From Tetrapyrgos nigripes (lineage: Eukaryota > Basidiomycota > Agaricomycetes > Agaricales > Campanellaceae): a stretch of DNA of 64,000 nt. Below the pieces are notes generated by a model. It searched no databases, had not been told where the DNA came from, and worked only from the letters and a program-made list of their open reading frames with translations. Both the position numbers and the translations under genes were made by a program. Below, in pieces: positions 24,396 through 35,213 of the stretch (its first letter is position 1; every line of letters begins with the position of its first letter). The stretch spans positions 1 through 64,000 of the forward strand of contig JAACJM010000047.1 of NCBI GenBank assembly GCA_013368315.1, written 5' to 3'.

Positions 24396-27300
24396 ATGGC
24401 ACTTAGATCTTCTCCTCGCAAGGTCGTTCCTCTAGCCACTGGCGACGAAATCAAACCTCGCAGCACTTTTGCCAAGTCTAGCACAACCAAACGCGTCTTT
24501 TTCTGTGGAGTTGTTGTAGAAGGGTCAGAGGGGGGAGGCCACTACCAGAAGGTGTGTGATTATATACTTGTGGTCGTACAAGCTGCTCAGACCTACTTTG
24601 GTGTTCCTGTAGAGATTCAAGACCTTGTCCTCTCATTAGGAGAGGTCGTTGGTTCAGAGAGCGAAAACGACATATTAGCTGCTGCTCATAAACGTGATTC
24701 CGAATCTGTGAGTGTTCACCGGCTGATATTTTCCTAAACACCCACTTCTTGCAGCACTCTGGCCAAGTCATTGACTGCTATTCTTCCCGTCTAGAACTTT
24801 ACCACCAGGAAACGCAAGCTCACAGACACTTCCGCGCTTACCTCCGCTATCAATGAACTAGTAACCACAGAGCAATCTTACGTCAAGCGACTCCGAACGT
24901 TGAAGCAGGATTACGCAGATCCTCTGCGCAAGTTCGCTAAGAACAAGAATACAGCCATCCTTGACAAGTATGAAGCAAAAACTCTTTTCGGGAATATTGA
25001 CAATCTGCTTCCTGTCAACGAGGCCTTCCTGACGGACCTGGAGAAGATGTGCGCTCCTAATGGTGCAAGGACGGTCGGTGGTGTTGGGGATGTGGCTCTG
25101 AAGCACTTCAAGGAATTGTCTGGGTTTGAACAGTACAAGCAGTACTATGTCAAGCGGGAGGAGGCGCAGCGTATTTTCGAAAGAGAAGTGGCAAAGAGAG
25201 GCTCACCGTTTGGAAATTTCATCGATGTGTGTTCCATTGCTACCGTTCTATCTCTTTTCTGATTCGACGCCATCACAGCATATCAAATACCAGTCTGCAG
25301 ATATGAAGAATCGTATTGGGCTTCGTGAGCTGCTGATGGATCCTGTTCACGAATACCTCGATATACCCTACTCTTTCGTCTGATGATCAAGCATATGGCT
25401 CAGGATGATCCCCAGCGTGCAAGGCTGATTGAAGCGGACGAGCTTGCAAGCAAAATTGCTCTAGCAGAGGCGACGAGCAGACTCAACGTGCTGCTGTTTT
25501 CCATTGCCTTGTAGCGTCAATCGAAGGCTTTCCCCCAGAATTGATCTCGAATTCGCGTTGCTTCATTGATTGTATTGACGTCGAGGATGTCTTGCTTGAT
25601 CAGCCTTTATCTTCCTCAGCTTCAGTTTCGAGTTCTTCCAGCTCCTTGCATTGTTCGCTATTTCTGTTTGACGACAAACTGCTTCTCGTTAAACGCCCAA
25701 GTGGAGACAAAGGGGGTCGTGCTCTTGCAGGTTTAGATGACATCGACAAGATTACCAAGTCCAGTGGTATCCCTAATGGGAGGAAGAGGAGTGGTATGGT
25801 CTGTAAAGGTGTCTTTGACGTGACCGATATTGCTGCAACTGATGTAGGGAGTTCAGGTATGCTGGCTTCTTCATGCGGCCCTTTTGAGACTAAAAGCCTT
25901 TCTTCAGACTTCCATCTCTATCTGGAAAATCCACCGAATGATCAAACCGAACGCTGGTCTGGAAGACCGTTTCGCTCATACTCTGTCGTAGAACCCCCTC
26001 CTCCGGGTAACCTTGACCCTACTCAGACGGAAAAGGATAAACAACGCTTCCTTGAGAACCTCTGGATGATTCAGGCAAAATACAGAGCCAAATTGGGGCA
26101 GTCTGTGGTTCTTCGTTCGGAAGAGTTTGAGGTGGATTCCAGTGCTAGTAGTGGAAAGACGACATTCGCCAGGACGTATTACAACGTCTATACGAGGACT
26201 GCGTTTTTACAGGAGGCGAAGAAGGTGAGCTTGTTGCAATCTCCGTACCTTTCTCATAACTCACGTATTATCAGACCAAGATAGTTGTCCACATTGATGC
26301 TCATGGAACGGCCGATGATATCCCGTTCGGAGTGGGTTCACCTCCATTTGCCGTCATAAGGATAAAGCCCTTGGCTGGCGAACTTTGTTGCTACAAAGTC
26401 ACTTCGAGTGATCCTAGCGATCCTGGAGAAGATGACGTGCTCCAAACAGGTCGAGTGCCAGGCCGTATTCCGCTCACAAGTATGTCAAAACTTTCTGTTC
26501 ATAGGGCTGCAAACTAATCTGTGACTCTTCAGTACACTCCTTTGGCCTATTTGAGTTCCGAACTGGCAGGAATTCTCGGCCTACCACTCCCACTGTCCGC
26601 TCCAAGGTCTCGATATTCGGGCTGGATGCTATCTCCAGGAACCTATTCAACGCTCGCCAGGCTCAGCCATGGATTTCTTCTCTGGTTCAGTCAGTGGTCG
26701 CAAACGCACAAAGTCCACCGCGAGTCGTTCATCTACATATACGCATACCACAACTACGGCGGACAGTAGCATCACCAAGTATTCCCTTCGCTCTCATTCG
26801 ACAGCCACTGCTGCGACTACTGTTGAAGACGACCCATCCATCTATGGTACACCTCCAGGGACAGTGAAGAAGTTACAAAAACATAGAGGAAGATCTCCAG
26901 GTGGTGCTGTTTCAGAAACCGAAGCTTCGTTTCGTAGAAGTATTACCAAGTCGACAACGCGATCATCCCGGACCAGTAGGTCCGTCTCAAGGGACAGAGA
27001 TTCCGACCACACGGACATGGACGATGACGACGATGACTTCTTCCGCGGTGGGGAGCTTGACACCTCGGACCAAGATCTAGCTTTGCAGCTTGAATTGGCT
27101 CGCCGAAATAGCAAGAATCAGAACGATGCTCAGGTGCGGCGGCGTGCCGAGTCCCCGACCGATGCACCTATCTATGAGGGTGAGTTCCAGGCCAGTCCAT
27201 TGGAATTCTATCCTAATGTCGTACAATAGAAGAGAATCCCTTTAGCCTTCGACCTCCCTCTAGGGCTTCAAATTCCACGAGTCAATGTACGATTAGAGCC

Positions 27301-28858
27301 GACGCAAGATCACCTTCTCCCCGACCTAGGTCTTTGTCCCGAGATCCTTTGGAACGCCGCCCTTTGGGACCTCGGAGCCCCTCACCTTTACCGCCTTCCA
27401 GAAGTCCACGACCTCCTTCCCCCGTTGAGTTACCATCTATGGATGCCAGTGATGAGCTTACTGCAGAGATAAGTAGCATCGTGTCGCCATCAATTCAACC
27501 ATCACGGCCTTCAACAGGAATACCCCGCAGTAAACGCCAACCACTTCACCCAACTGGGAACCAAGCAACGCCTCGAGCAGGGCCCAGTGGTGTCACAAGT
27601 CCTGTCGTTGAACCTCTCTCAATCAAGAAGAAGACTTCACTTCGTGATCAGACGGTCACTTCCACTCCTGTCCGGAAAAGTGGACGCAATTCCTTGTCCA
27701 GAACGCCAGGAAACAAAGTAATGTCGCACCGGCGAGTGTCACCCCAAGTACGGGCTGGGAAGAGCCTGGCGTCATCAGCATCAACTTCAGGTTCACCTTC
27801 TCGGGTTGCAGGTGATCTGGACAAAGTTGTGCGCCTTGTTCAGACAACCAAGGAGGATGTAGGTTTTGTCGCTCTCCGCTGGAATGATACGGTACTAATG
27901 GTTTAATCTTGCAGATTGAGTCTTCGAATCGTTCTGTTAAACGAATAAAACTTGAGGTGAACCGGCAGCGGTCCGCTGACGTCGAAAGGGATATTTCCAG
28001 ACCATCATCTCCTGTTAAAGGTCTTCGTACACCTCAACGAGATACTCCTATGGTAATTACCAAGTATTTCTAATGAAACACAACGCTGATATTCAACGTA
28101 GTCCAAAGCGGCCCAAGACCGTTTAGAGGAGATGAGACAACTTATTGGGCAACGTAGCGGGGGTGATTTGACTCCTCGAAATCGACCTCAAAGTGTTTTC
28201 AGTACACCATTGCGGGCGCATCACTCCGTAGACTCGCCAGCAGCGTTTGCTGCTCCTATGTCCTCTTTGGAACCTTTGATTTCCGAGGCTGAAACCAAGC
28301 TCGATAGTGTCTTGTCCAATCAAGAAGTCCTCCTGAATACAGTTCACCGGTTACAGACCTCTTTCAAGGAGGTGGGTCTTCCTTCTCTTCCGTTTCTTCA
28401 ACACCTTAAACTCAGTACCTTCTCAGCGAGCAACTGAGCATGAAAGGGCAAAGATTGAGCTTCAGAATAGCAAAAGGCAATTAGAAGTAGTCAAAAGCTT
28501 GCTGACCGATGCTACCAACGAGAAGGAAATTATGTATGAGGTCTGTCATTTTCTCATCGTCTTTGTGTTCCTTTAACTTACCTCTCTCAGGCCTTCAATG
28601 AGGAATTGGACAGCATGTATAATGATGTCAACTTGCCTGAGGATGAGGCCTGGACTGCAATGACTCGGGATCTGAAGGCGACGAAAACATCTAGAAATAC
28701 CTTGGCTCAAGAAAATTCGTGCGTAGTCTTCTTTCTCGAAAACCGACTGTTCTTGTGTTGACTGGCTCGACAGGGAACTCAAACGGCGGTTAGCCGAGGT
28801 AGAATTACAAAAAGAAGAATGGGGTGCATTACTGCGTCATCATGGCCTTATACCGTAG
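24396..28858 (+). CDS. RhoGEF (DH domain) with long C-terminal region; three apparent frameshifts
   Basis: This is a guanine-nucleotide exchange factor for a Rho/Cdc42-type GTPase. ATG 24396 gives MALRSSPRKV and the block VFFCGVVVEG. The DH domain starts LTSAINELVTTEQSYVKRL and continues through YKQYYVKREEAQRIFEREV and MKNRIGLRELLMDPV. Here the expected helix (QRIPRYTLLF) is in another frame: one base appears missing near 25350. A second base is missing near 25474, just before QTQRAAVFHCLVASIEGFPP, and a third near 26658, before MDFFSGSVSG. All three shifts are in the same direction, none has intron ends around it, and sequence on both sides is clearly coding. A PH-like region (CSLFLFDDKLLLVKRPSGD) and long Ser/Arg-rich and coiled-coil segments follow, ending LLRHHGLIP. 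At least nine normal introns are also needed. Either a recent pseudogene or local sequence errors. Confidence 0.8.
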
Positions 28859-29229
28859 TGTCGCAGGCTGGCTTGGCTTCGTTTTTCATTTTCTGGGACT
28901 GATCAATGTATATTGTTGCAAATCTACTCTTCTAGCATCTCATTATGAAGCATGGGTATCTATGTACGATTTCTGTAATCTCTGAAGACATTATTGATTT
29001 AAATTTTACAAAATGCCTATATCTATGGTTGATGCAGCGAGAAATCCAGGTATAATGATACAAGCCTCGAGGACGTGGACTACAAATGATCCAAGTACAG
29101 TCTGGGTAATTATATATAATACGGTAAGGAAGGTATATAAGACTAGAACGTAAAGTAAAAATATCTACGGATGCAGAGGTATTTTATGCCTAAAGGGCAT
29201 GCATGAGTCGTAATAAGGATAAACGGTAG
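28859..29229. other. Convergent intergenic region between two RhoGEF genes
   Basis: The two stop codons face each other. The stretch is AT-rich with several TATATA/TTTTA runs (about 28960-29170), as expected for paired 3' UTRs. No open frame of interest and no RNA gene were recognised. Confidence 0.55.
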
Positions 29230-32200
29230 TTACACAGGAGATTCGGTAAGTTGGGCATGAGTTCCAAATTCGCCAATCCCAGACAAAACAGTGGAATCTT
29301 CTCTTATTGAACGGATAATGTTGTCGTCAGGAGCACTGTGCGCCCTCCGATGAGATTGCGAAATCGAAAGGCTTCCTTTACCGCTGTGAGCCCAACGTTT
29401 AAAGAATCGGCTCGCCGATTTCAATGTATGATGATGTCCCACAGTTGGAGCTGTTAATGGAGTCATTGCCAACGTCGCTGACCCTCTCGAGGGAGATGGC
29501 GGCCGTGAGCCAAGGAAGCCACGAATGGATCCAGTGAACGAATTACGAAAAGACTGATTGTCGTCTACCGGCGATGTCAAATTGAAGCAATTCTCAGAGG
29601 GACTGGTCGCCCCTGAGTTGGAACGTGAAGGGAGGGGAATAGAGCGGGGTGAAGGTGAAGGTGGAGCTGTAGTGGAGTACAAGGGCCTTTCAGAGATCAT
29701 CGGTGTACCATCCGGACTACTGGGTAAAATGACAGGTCGCTTGGGATGCCTTTTGACACTAAGCGATGTCGACTTTAGAGCTTCTTTCAAGCTATTCCGG
29801 ATGTCTTCGCTGTCGACGATGCTTTTGCGGGAAACTCGAACACTTTCCTGTTTCTTCAACCGACTCTTGGTGGTACCCGAACTGGTAGATAAGCGAGAGG
29901 CTGAGCCTAATAGAGCCACCTGAGGAGGTTGGAATAATTCCTGTTCTCGAAAGACGGCTTGAGAACGAGCCATAATGCAAGATTCAGAAATGACATCCTG
30001 GAGTCCATGATCCACTGTTGTCCGTGAGGAAAGGAGAGGGCGTCTAATGATCACGGTATCACTATCCGTAGCCCGTGGGGTAAACATCGATTTCATAGAA
30101 ACCGCAGAAGAATGACGACTTGGCCCCTTTCGGCGAGATGACGATGAGGAAGAGGAGGAAGATTTTGCTGACAGAACCGGTTTGGACTCTGGAGATTCTG
30201 GAGTAGAATCTTCTTCGGCCTTGGCGGCAAGCTCTGAAATAGACTGGATGGTGGGCAATGAATGAATGGCTTCGAAAGGTCCATCGAGATTGGAGGGTAT
30301 GAGTTCGCCTTTGCCGTCAACCTGAAGGCTGGAAACGGGCTCATGGATATAATCTACTGTAGGATATAGCATTGATTCCCGGATGACGTTCATCCAGACA
30401 TCCTTCTCTTGCTGGCAGGCAGCAGCGAACTCAAAGGCATGTCCCTTGCAGGATATGCGGAATGAACAGGGTAACCAGGCTGATAAACATGTTAGCCAAT
30501 GCCCATCACTAAGTTGAAAAAACGAATTACCTTCCCCTTCTCCAGGATCACTAATCTGGAATTCACAGAGCCTGAACCAATGTCGAGGTTCGTAGGCCTT
30601 TCCCTTGAGCACTTTGACCAAAATCAAATATCCCCCTTTATACAGGAATGCGCCCATGTACTTGACACTGATATGGGTTTTATTCGGTGTAGATTTCGTT
30701 GCTCGATGGTGTATAATATCCAAACACCCGGCCATATGGCAAACTCCCAACGAAGCTACGAAAGCGGGAGTGAGAACCTGTAGCGGAGGATGTGGAGCTG
30801 AAGAGTTGAAGAAGGACTGTGCGACGAGCTGGAAGGTCATGCGAGAGGATATCAACGAGGACTTGACTTTGATATCTTGACACTTCCTAGCTTCGTCCAC
30901 CGCACTTGCTACATGTCTCATAGCTTGTGCTGCACTCTCGACGATGACATTCACGTCGGTATGTCCCACCGGCAACTTTGGTACTGGATACGAAGACTTC
31001 CTCTTGAGAGAGTCCAGCAGAAGGGGATATTTGCATATCCTCTGCACAGGCTTGATGAAATAATCCATGCAGGCGAGGCGGGATTTACGTGATGGAGTGA
31101 AATCTTGAGCAGCTGACGAACTCTGAGACCGAGACCGACCATTCCAACCTATATTTTCCAATGATGCGACTGATCCACGCCTTCTCCTGCGTCGGGAACT
31201 CGCGATAGAAGCCGTGTCATCGAGAACTTTCGTCGGTAAGGTCTCATGGGAGGCAGATGTCAGGTGCGGTGGACTGTTTGAGGTACCAAGCAAATCCGAC
31301 GCCAAGGACCCGCTTTTCAGCTCAAAGAGCTCCCATTCAGCAGGATATTGTTGTTGCACTCGGCGTAAGATGTCCATAGCTTCAGGGTGGCCAGCACAAA
31401 ATGTCTCATATGAGGTAAACCGCGAGGACTGTCAAAGCTAGATTAAAAGGATGGAGCAACCACTTCAGTCATGAACACACCTCTATTGCAAATTTGGTGG
31501 AGACCATAGCGATACCTGCGTCGACATTCCCGATCCCTTCCCGGTATTTGTCAGGGCTAATCGTCGACTCCCAATTTTTCGAGCTAGACTCCAGGTCGGG
31601 AAAGCCCAAGGGTGCGATGGCCAACTTGAGTTCCTCTACAAACTGCTCGTGGAACAGCAGCATTTGCTCGGCATTCCGCGTCAGAATGTCCACTTCAAAT
31701 TCGGTGAACAGGTACTTCTTCGTTTCCTTGTGCACGGGTAGTGGCTGCAGGTCGAAAAGGATAGGAGAACCGTTTCCCAACGGGGCATAAGAGTTTGCCC
31801 GCGAGAGTGCAGAAAAGGATGAGCTTCTGCTAAATGTCGAGGATGTACTGGCACGTTTTAATGATGATAAGTGTCGAAGGTATACCTGTATGGAAATAAG
31901 CTACACGGAAACAAACGGTAGAAACGAAAAACGTACTGTTACTAATATCCTCAAATCCAGCAGATACGCCAATTCGGTCGTAAGGAGTTCCATGAATGCA
32001 TGGAAGCGCCGAATATCATCCTTGTGGCCCGACGGGCTCGCAGAAGATTCTACACTGGTTCCTGGATCTGATCGGTGGTCTGCGTTATCCAAAGCGTCGT
32101 CGTCGTAAGAAACGTGATGAGCAACATCATAAAGAACATGTTTGGTAGGGAATTCTCGGGAACGAATCAGCTTCGGCCGTAGAGGATGGATGTCCTGCGG

Positions 32201-33031
32201 CATGACTTGAGGATTCCTGGCGACAGGCACGTTTTCAGAAGAGGAAGGGAAGGGCGTCGAGGACATGGACCTGGCTTGCGAAAACATGGAGGGAGCCGAA
32301 GCACGCCTTTTGGGTGGAATTCCGCTGTGAGCACGAGGAGACTTCGAGGCAGGAAATGAGGTAGAGGGTGATATGTGAGAGTGAGGCCGGCGCGTCACAC
32401 AAGTAACAGAACGTCTGACGAGTTTCGGCGGAGGAGTTGGCGGAGTGGAAATCCATGTTGGCAAGGGGAGAAACCGATTACAAGAGCTGTCTGAAGGGGT
32501 AGTGGGCGAAGTGCAGTAACTATGGGCACTGACGGAACTAGATGATGCGTGAGGATCGTCAAAGTCGCGAGAAGAGGTGCTTAAGGTGGGAGTGCACACT
32601 GGCGATGCGCTGATTGGTGGCATAGGAAGGAAACCACTGACAGTGGGCCGTCTGGAAAGTCTCGACGACGAGCCTGGGCTATTTGCGTCGGCTTTGACGG
32701 TGACACTGGTCATGGTTGGAGGACAGACAGCGAGACCCAGCCTGTTGGAACGACGGTCAAATATGGACTGCAAAGGACTCATTTGACCACCACATGGAAA
32801 CGAAAAGGACAAAATGTTTGGAAATAGTAAATGACAAACCTGAATAGGAGTACTTCGTTCAATTTGTCGCCGTTCTTGTCCAAGGCAGTCATCCCAGACT
32901 CGACTAGGGGCGGACTTGGGGTAGGAGCAGTGGGAGCAGTGCCCTATATGTGCGCAAAACCGCGTCACAACTGACGCGACAAGACCGCAATAATTGCCAT
33001 TTTACATAACTCCCCTACTCCCGGAGCTCAT
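29230..33031 (-). CDS. RhoGEF with DH and PH domains
   Basis: A second Dbl-type exchange factor. The N-terminal ~300 residues are Ser/Pro-rich disorder (FDRRSNRLGLAVCPP, SSRLSRRPTVSGF). The DH domain begins RRFHAFMELLTTELAYLLDL, continues across introns through KETKKYLFTEFEVDI, and contains the conserved helix FIKPVQRICKYPLLL. A PH-like domain follows (YMGAFLYKGGYLILVK, HWFRLCEFQI, then an intron and LPCSFRISCKGHAFEFAAA). The C-terminal third is a phosphosite-rich tail with SPSPRSIPLPSRS and RPPSPSRG blocks, ending ESPV. All reading frames downstream of the first exon are intact, unlike its neighbour. The 5' end is unresolved: ATG 33031 (MSSG) can be spliced to two overlapping frames, and the same intron further in can use two acceptors 10 nt apart. 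The promoter must lie within or before the GRR1-like gene's 3' end. Confidence 0.82.
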
Positions 33032-33054
33032 TCATCCGGAAATCCGATACATGA

Positions 33055-34584
33055 CTAATACAGGTCTAGATTGTCATCAGATCGCTGTAGAAATGGTATA
33101 TTTCTGATCTCTGCCTCCCTCCGCCGCTGCTCCTCCTTGTCCAAAAAGTTTCTTACTCCTTCGATCCTAGCCCCGCTAAACACTCGATACACCGCTCTAT
33201 GGTCCGCGTCGTAATCCTAGAGAATCATCAGTCAGACATCTCCAAGACTCTAGAGCCTTCGCTACGTACAGGAGGAGGTTCATCTGAGAAACGTTGTATC
33301 CCTTTCCGTCTCAATGACGGTACTCCAGTGGCAGCAAGGTGCTGCAACCGACCCAACTTCTTCACCAATAGATGGATTGCATCTAGTGAAAGATGGTCAC
33401 AGTATGATACGTAAAGGCGTTCCAGAGCCGTAGCATGCTCTGCCAGAGAGAACAGTGCAATATCCGTGAGCTTCTGCACCCGCACGAGAGACAGTCGTCG
33501 AAGACTTTCCAGCCCGGACAGCTCAAAAACCGACATATCGGTGAGGTTTCGACAAACTGGGCATGGAAGCAAGGCCAAGCATCGGTATCTTCCTCGTTAC
33601 GAACAGAAAGTGAAATAGACGTACAGGCTAACTCTATACACCGAAGGTTTGTACATGCCCGAGTAACTTTGACGACGCTTCGGTCGGTAATGTTGGTGAC
33701 ACGAGCGAGAAGCAGTACATCAAGATGATGACCCAGAGCGCAAATACTCTCCAAGCCCTTGTCGGTGAGTAGCGAACACCCAGAGAGATTCAATGACTGA
33801 ATTTTGGTTGCATGTGCAACAATCCCTTGTATGGCTTCATCTGTGATCTTGCATGCCGCCAGGTCTAATACCCGAAGGTTTTCAGCCGTATGCCGGAGGA
33901 TAAGAGGGGGAAGCTGTTCCAACCACGTTATCGGTCTTGGAGGTAAAGGCTTCTCGTCACTCTCCACCTGTTCTGACGCAGGTATGGGTGAAGGGAATGC
34001 CTTATCTGACAGTAGCGTGCAGTGGGCTAATCGAAGGGTTCGTAGTTTTCTATCAACCTATCAAATGAGTGGTAGCATTATCACGTAGGACGGTGGACAA
34101 GTTACCGAGAATAGGACCAGATATCCCGAACAGAGAGCGGGGAAAGAAGGGGTAATCCAGAGAGCTCCAACTCTATCAGACGCGGTGAAGATTTCGCCAA
34201 TGCAGATATAGAAGGATCTGTGAGGCCAGTGACCCCATTGAGGCGAACAGTCTGAAGTGGAAGGGATTTTGAGGCTAGTTCCAGGATAGCCAAATCGGTA
34301 ATGTCTTTGCAACCACTGAGGTCAATTGACTGCAGGTTGTTCGCGTTTTCGGCCAGGAGAATGATGCTTCTGTCGGTGACTGGAGGTATCCCCGACAAAT
34401 CCACGGTTTCGAGATGGGGAGCAGCTTCAAAGACGCGCGCTAGGTCGTCATCGGAAACGTCTGCCGTTGGGCGTTGAAGAGATAGGAGCGTGACGCGACG
34501 AAACTCGTCTTCAACTGGAAGCCTGTCAGTGATAGTAACCATATCTTCGTAAAAAGACGTGGTGCCTCGTAGGCGGGAAGACAT
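33055..34584 (-). CDS. GRR1-like leucine-rich-repeat protein lacking the F-box
   Basis: This paralogue of the full-length GRR1 at 50974-53680 starts at ATG 34584 (MSSRLRGTTSFYED), close to where the leucine-rich repeats begin. No F-box is encoded at the start, and none is seen in the 217 bp up to the next gene. At least ten amino-acid LRRs of the cysteine-containing type follow (LQSIDLSGCKDITD, IQSLNLSGCSLLTD, LVRVQKLTD). Three introns sit at the same places and phases as in GRR1: after DIW-Y-S (phase 2 here), before NLTDMSVFELS (phase 1) and after the DEPPP block (phase 0), where GRR1 has REPPQ. The last exon (DYDADHRAVYRVFSG, then VRNFLDKEEQRRR) matches the GRR1 segment containing CVYSGKGVSQLRAYL but stops soon after, without the long disordered GRR1 tail. 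Without an F-box it should not bind Skp1. It could be a regulator, a divergent gene or a decaying copy. Confidence 0.85.
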
Positions 34585-34801
34585 TATGGCCTATTATAAG
34601 GAAATATGTATAGTATGTTGGTCCAGAAGCAACTTGTCTAGAATGAGCCTTTTTAAGGACATAGTAGGAATTAATAGACACCACATGCTTACAATGAGTG
34701 TGAAGTAGGGAGCCAATAGCGAGGAGGAATCTTGGATAGGTGGTGTAAGAAGAGAAGGCTGGGATTGGTGGACCTGGCCTGGACTGTTAGCGAGAATTAT
34801 A

Positions 34802-35136
34802 ATGTCTTCTTCTGCATCAACCACATCAACCGCCCGACCTTACAACCCTGCTCCGCTTCCGGACCAGCATCCACAGCCCGCAGACTCCAAAAGTCGTATT
34901 CCAGTCACCCCTGCCCTGCTTCGTTCCATCTTCGCATCCTCCAGAACTCCCCTGGAGGAGCGCTCCATTTCACGACTCGCCTTCTTCAGGTATTACTTCC
35001 GGTCTACTCTCCGAAAGTCAAGCTAAATCTTTCCATCAGATTCGCAGGATTTCTCCTTAGTTGCCTTGGAATCAGTCTAGCCGCTGCACGGGGTCGAGGA
35101 ATCAGAAGCAGCGCAGCCCTTTTGGGAGTTGTATGA
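34802..35136 (+). CDS. Small single-pass membrane protein, unknown
   Basis: Two exons (34802-34989 and 35040-35136, GT-AG, phase 2) give about 94 residues. The N-terminal half is Pro/Ser-rich (ARPYNPAPLPDQHPQP). The middle is a basic helix (LRSIFASSRTPLEERSIS). The second exon encodes one hydrophobic segment (FAGFLLSCLGISLAAA) followed by a short Arg-containing end (RGRGIRSSAALLGVV). The layout fits a small tail-anchored or mitochondrial/ER protein, but I recognise no family. It is divergent from the GRR1-like gene and its stop lies about 80 bp from the convergent amidohydrolase stop. Confidence 0.7.
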
Positions 35137-35213
35137 CAAGTAACACATCACAGACAAATGACAATAAGTTTCAACACGAAAAAACCTGTACTCTACTACA
35201 CTAGTGGACAATT

